Under the pieces are notes generated by a model, which worked only from the letters and a program-made list of their open reading frames with translations, searched no databases and had not been told where the DNA came from. Below, piece by piece: positions 1-5,738 of a stretch of 5,738 nucleotides of DNA. Made by a program: the position numbers and the translations under genes. Numbering within the stretch: position 1 is the stretch's first letter; the number at the start of each line of letters is the position of its first letter. This DNA is from Gammaproteobacteria bacterium (lineage in GTDB: Bacteria; Pseudomonadota; Gammaproteobacteria; Pseudomonadales; Pseudohongiellaceae), in NCBI GenBank assembly GCA_007571115.1, contig RKSA01000152.1, positions 1 to 5,738 of the forward strand, read 5' to 3'.

Positions 1-539
1 ATCAGCAGAGAGGCCGACATCGTGCGGAGCTTGAAGAAGTCCGACGGCCGCATCCAGAAGTCGAAATTCGGCGTGGGCAGCTGGCATCGCGCGCGCCAGA
101 TCCCCGGAGCCGCGCACTAGGCAGAAGCATTGTCCGGGTCGTCCAGGCCCAGGTCGTTGCACTCCGGCCAGAGTCCGCGTCGCACCTGCTGCCACGGCAT
201 GATGTTGAACTGGTACTGGCCGCCGTGGAACTCGCCGAGCGCGTAGAGGGTGGGGCGCTGGAAAAGGTTGATCGAGGTGGTGGCGCTCAGAATGTGCGTC
301 GGGTAGATGGGCCCATAATAGTGGTCGTCCTCGATGATCGGATCCGCAATCGCGTCAGGGTTCGATACCGCTTCGCCCCACAGCGACACGATCGGATAGC
401 CGACTCGCACCCACTGACCCAGAATCGAGCCCCATCCGAGGAAGAACTCGGGCGCCTCGCCCAGGTTGATAACTTCGCTCTTGATCGTCGAGACCCGGCC
501 CGTCACTTCCCATCTCACGTTGTCCAGCGATACGGGCAC
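1..539 (-). pseudogene. SusC/RagA-like TonB-dependent receptor, C-terminal fragment with in-frame stop
   Basis: Fragment of an outer-membrane beta-barrel receptor that would import large ligands using TonB energy. Reading the - strand from about 539 downward, in order: NVRWEV, then SEVINLG, then YYGPIYPTH, then a strand segment with LYALGEFHGG, then WQQVRRGLWPEC. These resemble the late barrel region of SusC-like receptors. The frame reaches TAG at 117-119, but the same frame continues past it to position 3 with IWRARC (90-101) and DFFKLRTMSASLL, the FFKLR element that normally follows in this family. The stop therefore looks like a nonsense change or sequencing error inside the gene, not its true end. 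The N-terminal side (signal peptide, plug, most of the barrel) is missing because the sequence switches to clpX near 540; the frame stays open beyond 539 only by chance. The GTG at 537-539 is not a credible start. The family call rests on remembered motifs, so the subfamily is uncertain. Confidence 0.8.
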
Positions 540-546
540 GCCCCGG
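537..546. other. Junction between two unrelated truncated genes
   Basis: On the left, receptor-like sequence on the - strand can be followed up to the GVPV residues coded at 531-542. On the right, ClpX-like sequence on the + strand begins at ELDLDAL, coded from 546. The residues before it (RYGHAP) do not match ClpX, where a conserved GRLP.VATL segment is expected. The two genes are thus cut at the same place in head-to-head orientation, with no spacer, insertion-sequence end or target duplication visible. This is the pattern of a chimeric assembly or library join; a genuine rearrangement is the alternative. Confidence 0.75.
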
Positions 547-899
547 AGCTCGACCTCGATGCCCTGGTGCGGATCATCCGCGAGCCGAAAAACTCGCTGA
601 CGAGGCAGTACGAGCAGCTATTCGCCATGGACGCAGCGGAGATCCAGTTCCGCGACGACGCCCTCGGCGCCATCGCCGAGAAGGCCCAGCAGCGCAAGAC
701 CGGCGCCAGGGGGCTGCGCTCGATCATGGAGTCGGTATTGCTCGACATCATGTACCGCATCCCCTCGATGGACAACGTCAGCAAGGTCATCATCGACGCT
801 GCGGTGATACGAGGCGAATCGGAACCCCTGCTGATGTACGAGAACATCAAGCAGGTCGGCGCTTCCAAGGCCGAGAGCGAGCGGGCAGCGAGCAAATGA
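540..899 (+). CDS. clpX: ClpX, C-terminal fragment (5' part missing)
   Basis: C-terminal end of the AAA+ unfoldase subunit of the ClpXP protease, which unfolds tagged proteins and feeds them to ClpP. Recognisable ClpX starts at ELDLDAL (from 546) and runs through IIREPKNSL, the conserved KTGARGLRS block (696-722; the first Arg, coded at 708-710, is the sensor-2 arginine) and PSMDNVSKVIID to a TGA at 897-899. About 117 residues remain of a family length near 420-430. The zinc-binding domain, Walker A and B motifs and pore loops are absent, so this fragment could not work as an unfoldase. No real start codon belongs to it: an ATG or GTG further upstream in the frame would only add residues antisense to the receptor, and the ATG at 627 is internal. 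It ends 71 bases before lon, the usual neighbour. The truncation coincides with the junction, so the organism probably has an intact clpX elsewhere. Confidence 0.9.
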   Translation, partial: APELDLDALVRIIREPKNSLTRQYEQLFAMDAAEIQFRDDALGAIAEKAQQRKTGARGLRSIMESVLLDIMYRIPSMDNVSKVIIDAAVIRGESEPLLMYENIKQVGASKAESERAASK

Positions 900-970
900 A
901 CCGCAGCACGGGCAGCAACGCGCAGGCAGGACCGCTCGCGCGGCAATGAGACGAACCACGGGCGAAACCG

Positions 971-3415
<2,445 letters not shown>

Positions 3416-3619
3416 GCGCGCACCGATCTGGGGGTGGGATATCTCCAGGGTCGCCGTCGGACGGCCTCAAAGAGGCATGCGACCTGCCCCCGACTGGTTC
3501 TCGCATGACTCGTCCGGCATTACCTTGATTGCTCCGGGGATAAGAGAAGGGGATAGGAGAAGGGGGTAGGAGGAGAGGAGCGCAGCGAGCGATTTGGCGC
3601 AGTGGCGCCGCGCAAGCGC
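3416..3619. other. Intergenic region lon-hupB, part upstream of the promoter
   Basis: No credible gene. Open frames here are short or antisense and show no family motif. Contents: a tight inverted repeat GCCGTC/GACGGC at 3453-3465 (one-base gap, so effectively a five-pair stem), a 7-base inverted repeat CATGCGA (3476-3482)/TCGCATG (3501-3507) around an 18-base loop, and the purine-rich array at 3536-3574. None is followed by a run of T, so no convincing intrinsic terminator for lon is visible; read-through into hupB is possible. Confidence 0.6.
3536..3574 (+). repeat. Purine-rich 13-base tandem repeat, three units
   Basis: Three adjacent 13-base units: GGGGATAAGAGAA (3536-3548), GGGGATAGGAGAA (3549-3561), GGGGGTAGGAGGA (3562-3574). 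The purine run continues as GAGGAG to 3580. Unit 2 differs from unit 1 at one base and unit 3 from unit 2 at two. Apart from the T in each unit the + strand is all purine. The array sits about 45 bases upstream of the hupB -35 element. Function unknown. Confidence 0.88.
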
Positions 3620-3649
3620 TTGACAGGGCTTTCTCGCTATTGATATAAC
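3620..3649 (+). promoter_or_regulatory. Sigma70-type promoter of hupB
   Basis: A perfect -35 hexamer TTGACA (3620-3625), an 18-base spacer and a -10 hexamer TATAAC (3644-3649, five of six matches to TATAAT). The shifted GATATA at 3642-3647 would give a 16-base spacer. Transcription would start around 3656, giving a leader of about 130 bases before the HU start codon. A strong dedicated promoter fits the high abundance of HU. Confidence 0.72.
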
Positions 3650-3675
3650 GCCCCGAACGCGCAACACGGTACACC

Positions 3676-3717
3676 TGAACGACAGTGCCTTTGAACGACA
3701 GGTCCGATGGACGACTT
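3676..3717 (+). repeat. Direct repeat with 16-base period in the hupB leader
   Basis: TGAACGACAG occurs at 3676-3685 and exactly again at 3692-3701. A diverged third copy, TGGACGACTT, follows at 3708-3717, so all three start 16 bases apart. They lie downstream of the predicted transcription start and would be in the 5' untranslated region. The spacing is more regular than expected by chance; the role is unknown. Confidence 0.7.
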
Positions 3718-3731
3718 TCAACCGCTCGTAA

Positions 3732-3767
3732 ACTTTTAGCACTTTTAGCACTCTCAACACTCTTAAC
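3732..3767 (+). repeat. 9-base tandem repeat just upstream of the hupB ribosome binding site
   Basis: Four adjacent 9-base units: ACTTTTAGC (3732-3740), ACTTTTAGC (3741-3749), ACTCTCAAC (3750-3758), ACTCTTAAC (3759-3767). The first two are identical and the last two differ at one base. The + strand here has almost no G, so the leader RNA should be unstructured right up to the Shine-Dalgarno sequence. That may help ribosome loading; this is inference. Confidence 0.8.
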
Positions 3768-3774
3768 CACTTAT

Positions 3775-3782
3775 GGAAGGGA
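3775..3782 (+). promoter_or_regulatory. Ribosome binding site deciding the HU start
   Basis: GGAAGGGA ends five bases before ATG 3788, and its AAGG core (3777-3780) is seven bases from it. The site overlaps the alternative in-frame ATG at 3773, which has no purine-rich sequence of its own upstream. This selects 3788 as the start. Confidence 0.85.
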
Positions 3783-3787
3783 CAAGC

Positions 3788-4060
3788 ATGAACAAATCTG
3801 AACTGATTCACGCGGCCGCGCAGCAAGCCGGCGTAACCAAGGCAAGCGCTGGCGAAGTCGTCGACGCCGCGCTCGGCGCCATCGCGGAAACGCTGCGCAA
3901 TGGCGACTCGGTAACCCTCGTCGGTTTTGGCACATTTTCCGTTCGCGAGCGAGCCGCGCGCACGGGCCGCAATCCGCGAACCGGCGACACGATCGAGATC
4001 AAAGCCTCGAAGACGCCTGTATTCAAGGCTGGCAAGGCCTTGAAAGACGCGATATCCTGA
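3788..4060 (+). CDS. hupB: HU family DNA-binding protein
   Basis: Small histone-like protein that binds and bends DNA as a dimer and helps organise the nucleoid, replication and recombination. From ATG 3788 the product is 90 residues, the usual HU length, starting MNKSELIHAAA, the standard N-terminus. The helical dimerisation part is followed by GFGTFSVRERAARTGRNPRTG, whose RNPRTG is the DNA-binding arm with the conserved proline that intercalates into DNA, and then TPVFKAGKALKDAIS at the C-terminus. An upstream in-frame ATG at 3773 would add MEGTS, but the ribosome binding site overlaps it. Position between lon and ppiD matches hupB (HU-beta) of gammaproteobacteria. It has its own promoter at 3620-3649 and an unusual repetitive leader. 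Many gammaproteobacteria outside the enterics have a single HU gene, so the beta designation rests on gene order. Confidence 0.97.
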   Translation: MNKSELIHAAAQQAGVTKASAGEVVDAALGAIAETLRNGDSVTLVGFGTFSVRERAARTGRNPRTGDTIEIKASKTPVFKAGKALKDAIS

Positions 4061-4073
4061 TCCTTGCACAGTC

Positions 4074-4124
4074 CTCTCCGGCACGCATCGGTGCGCTTGA
4101 GTGCGCCTAAAGCGTGCCGGAGAG
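4074..4124 (+). terminator. Long hairpin between hupB and ppiD, possible terminator or attenuator
   Basis: A perfect 13-base inverted repeat: CTCTCCGGCACGC (4074-4086) pairs with GCGTGCCGGAGAG (4112-4124). The 25-base loop can fold again in RNA: GGUGCGC (4090-4096) pairs with GUGCGCC (4101-4107), with two G-U pairs and a UUGA loop. The result is a two-part stem starting 14 bases after the HU stop codon. No T run follows directly; only AATTTTCC about ten bases on. A standard intrinsic terminator is therefore doubtful, and partial termination or 3'-end protection of the abundant hupB message is equally possible. Confidence 0.65.
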
Positions 4125-4184
4125 AACTCACCCAATTTTCCTGATTGATCGGCTGTGCGCGAGCCAGCCGAACCGAGGCTTTTC

Positions 4185-5738
4185 ATGCTGCAGAAAATCC
4201 GGGACCGTTCCCAAGGCCTGATCGTCAAGGTCATCGTCGGCCTGATCGTTGCGGTATTCGCGCTTTGGGGAGTCGAGTCGATCATCGGCGGTTTCGTCGC
4301 CACGCCGCCGATCGCCGAAGTCAATGGCGAGCCGATCAACGAATTCCAGTTGCAGGAAGGCGTGCAGCAATTGCTCGGCACCTTGGGCGAGCAGGCAAGC
4401 TCCCTTGACCCGGGGCGCCTCGAAGACATGGCGATGAACCAGCTCATCGACCAGGCCGTGCTGCATCAGGCTGCCGAGCGCTCCGAACTTGCGGTTTCGG
4501 ACGACCAGCTCGACCGCTTCATGCTCGAGGCGGAAATGTTCCAGATCGACGGCGTCTTCGACAGCGATCTTGCCGTGCGCACGATCGCCAGCATGGGGCT
4601 TTCGGTGGGCGGGTACCGCGACGACCTGAGCCGCCGCATGCTGCTTTCGCAGATCGCCAACGCCTATGCCGGCTCGAACTTCATCACCTCGAACGAACTC
4701 GGGTACCTGATCGAGCTGCAGCAGCAGACCCGGAATTTCCGCGAGCTCTTGATCGCTCCGGGAACTCGCACTCTCGACGTTGAAATCAGCGCCGGGCAGA
4801 TTGCCGAATACTACGAGCAAAACGAGCAGGAGTTCCGCGAGCCCGAAACCGTGCAAGTCGAGTACGTGACGCTCGACAAGGAAGCGATCGGCGACGAGAT
4901 CGAAGTCACCGCAGAGCAACTGCAAAGCCGCTACGACGAACAGCGCGCCGAGTACCAGGAAGCCGCAGAGCGACGCGCCTCGCATATCCTCTTCGAGACC
5001 GTCGCGATTTCCGAGGCAGAAGCCTTGCAGCAGGCCGAGACGGCGCTGCAGCGCCTCGGTGAAGGCGAGAGCTTTGCCGAACTCGCGAGCGAGCTTTCCG
5101 ACGACACGGTTTCCGCCGAAGCTGGCGGCGACATCGGCTATTCCGATGGTTCGGCGTTTCCGCCCGAACTCGAAGAGGCGCTCGATGCTCTCGGCGAAGG
5201 CGAGGTTTCCGCGCCCGTCGTCAGCGAGTTTGGAGTCCACCTCGTGCAATTGACCGAGCTTACCGAGGACGACTATCCGTCCTTCGAGGAGGAGTCGCAG
5301 CGGATCGAAAGCGAATTGAAAGGCGCCGAAGTCGAGCTGATCTACCTGGCGCGGCTCGAAGAGCTGTCGAACCTCGCTTTCGAAAGCGGCGACCTCGGCG
5401 CGATTTCCGAGCAAATGGACCTGACGGTTCGCCAAAGCGAGCCCTTTCCCCGCGACGGTGGCTTTGGCCTGTTCGCCGAACCCGATCTCGTCGACGCGGC
5501 GTATTCCGACGAAGTCCTGCTCGATGGCAACAACAGCGATGTCATCGAGGTGGACGACTCCCAGGCTGTGGTATTGCGAGTTGCGCAGATCAACGAGTCC
5601 TTCGTTCGCCCCCTCGATGAAGTCGAGGCAGAAATCGAGGTGCTGCTGCGGCTGGAAATGGAACGCGAGGCAGCGGCGGCGCTTGGCGAGGAGCTATTGG
5701 CGGCCATCGAGGCCGACCAGGCCATTCAGGCCGGCGAA
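4185..5738 (+). CDS. ppiD: PpiD-like periplasmic chaperone / peptidyl-prolyl isomerase (3' end beyond window)
   Basis: Inner-membrane-anchored periplasmic folding factor that acts on proteins leaving the Sec translocon. The 518 codons present have no stop; E. coli PpiD is 623 residues, so about 100 are missing. A short cytoplasmic N-terminus (MLQKIRDRSQ) precedes one hydrophobic segment at about 12-34, an uncleaved anchor. A SurA-like chaperone region follows (AEVNGEPINEFQL from about residue 45, and SYYEQN-type helices near 205). The parvulin domain spans about 263-358, with RRASHILFE, FAELASELSDD, GGDIGY and GVHLVQL. Both conserved histidines are visible (His267, His352). It is rich in Glu and Asp. 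ATG 4185 is supported by GAGG at 4175-4178, six bases upstream, and by the normal N-terminus. Its place after hupB matches ppiD in enterics and pseudomonads. No strong promoter of its own is visible, so transcription may come from hupB past the hairpin. Confidence 0.95.
   Translation, partial: MLQKIRDRSQGLIVKVIVGLIVAVFALWGVESIIGGFVATPPIAEVNGEPINEFQLQEGVQQLLGTLGEQASSLDPGRLEDMAMNQLIDQAVLHQAAERSELAVSDDQLDRFMLEAEMFQIDGVFDSDLAVRTIASMGLSVGGYRDDLSRRMLLSQIANAYAGSNFITSNELGYLIELQQQTRNFRELLIAPGTRTLDVEISAGQIAEYYEQNEQEFREPETVQVEYVTLDKEAIGDEIEVTAEQLQSRYDEQRAEYQEAAERRASHILFETVAISEAEALQQAETALQRLGEGESFAELASELSDDTVSAEAGGDIGYSDGSAFPPELEEALDALGEGEVSAPVVSEFGVHLVQLTELTEDDYPSFEEESQRIESELKGAEVELIYLARLEELSNLAFESGDLGAISEQMDLTVRQSEPFPRDGGFGLFAEPDLVDAAYSDEVLLDGNNSDVIEVDDSQAVVLRVAQINESFVRPLDEVEAEIEVLLRLEMEREAAAALGEELLAAIEADQAIQAGE

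Noticed and set aside
1..120. Open + strand frame of 39 codons ending in TAG at 118-120, apparently convergent with the receptor and sharing the CTAG
   Set aside because: It resembles no family I know, and the opposite strand of the same stretch reads as receptor sequence with WRARC and FFKLR motifs, so this frame is a shadow.
225..540. Upstream extension of the ClpX frame to an ATG at 225
   Set aside because: These roughly 105 residues are antisense to the receptor and do not resemble ClpX; true ClpX similarity begins at about 546.
897..970. Heat-shock promoter for lon in the clpX-lon gap
   Set aside because: I found no CTTGAA-like element with a properly spaced CCCAT-like element; the promoter may lie elsewhere.
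3453..3465. GCCGTC/GACGGC inverted repeat as a lon terminator
   Set aside because: Only one base separates the arms, the usable stem is about five pairs, and no T run follows.
3536..3767. Repeats in the lon-hupB gap as a CRISPR array
   Set aside because: Units are 9-16 bases, imperfect, mostly without spacers and of different sequence in each block; no cas gene is nearby.
3773..3787. Earlier ATG adding five residues to HU
   Set aside because: It overlaps the Shine-Dalgarno sequence for ATG 3788, has none of its own, and HU proteins normally begin at MNKSEL.
4128..5435. 435-codon - strand open frame opposite ppiD
   Set aside because: The + strand is an uninterrupted PpiD with domain motifs; the antisense frame follows from the third-position GC bias.

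Overview
The window is high-GC bacterial DNA in two parts that do not belong together, meeting near position 540. Positions about 546-5738 carry the conserved gammaproteobacterial order clpX (3' end only) - lon - hupB - ppiD, all on the + strand. Gene order and close similarity of Lon, HU and the ClpX tail to their Escherichia and Pseudomonas counterparts (from memory) place this part in a high-GC gammaproteobacterium; I cannot name the genus. Positions 1 to about 540 hold, on the - strand, the C-terminal part of a SusC/RagA-like TonB-dependent outer-membrane receptor, of a kind I associate with Gemmatimonadota, Bacteroidota or Acidobacteriota rather than with a clpX-lon neighbourhood.

Layout. 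1-539 (-): receptor fragment with an in-frame amber codon at 117-119. About 537-546: head-to-head junction where both the receptor and clpX lose their N-terminal parts at the same point. 540-899 (+): ClpX C-terminal subdomain. 971-3415 (+): complete lon, ending in a repetitive Lys-Gln-His tail. 3416-3787: 372-base intergenic region with a purine-rich 13-base tandem array, a strong sigma70-type promoter, and a 5' leader built from a 16-base-period array and a 9-base-period array. 3788-4060 (+): hupB, 90 residues. 4061-4184: a 13-base-pair hairpin and the ppiD ribosome binding site. 4185-5738 (+): ppiD, 518 codons, running off the window.

The right-hand genes form a protein-quality-control and nucleoid cluster: ClpXP and Lon are the ATP-dependent cytoplasmic proteases, HU is the abundant nucleoid protein (a known Lon substrate in E. 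coli), and PpiD is an inner-membrane-anchored periplasmic chaperone near the Sec translocon. hupB has its own promoter and ppiD could be reached by read-through past the hairpin.

I found no new defence, mobile or RNA-guided system. The observations most worth checking are the junction at 540 (probably an assembly or library chimera), the amber codon in the receptor, and four different short tandem arrays packed into about 420 bases from the end of lon to the start of hupB.
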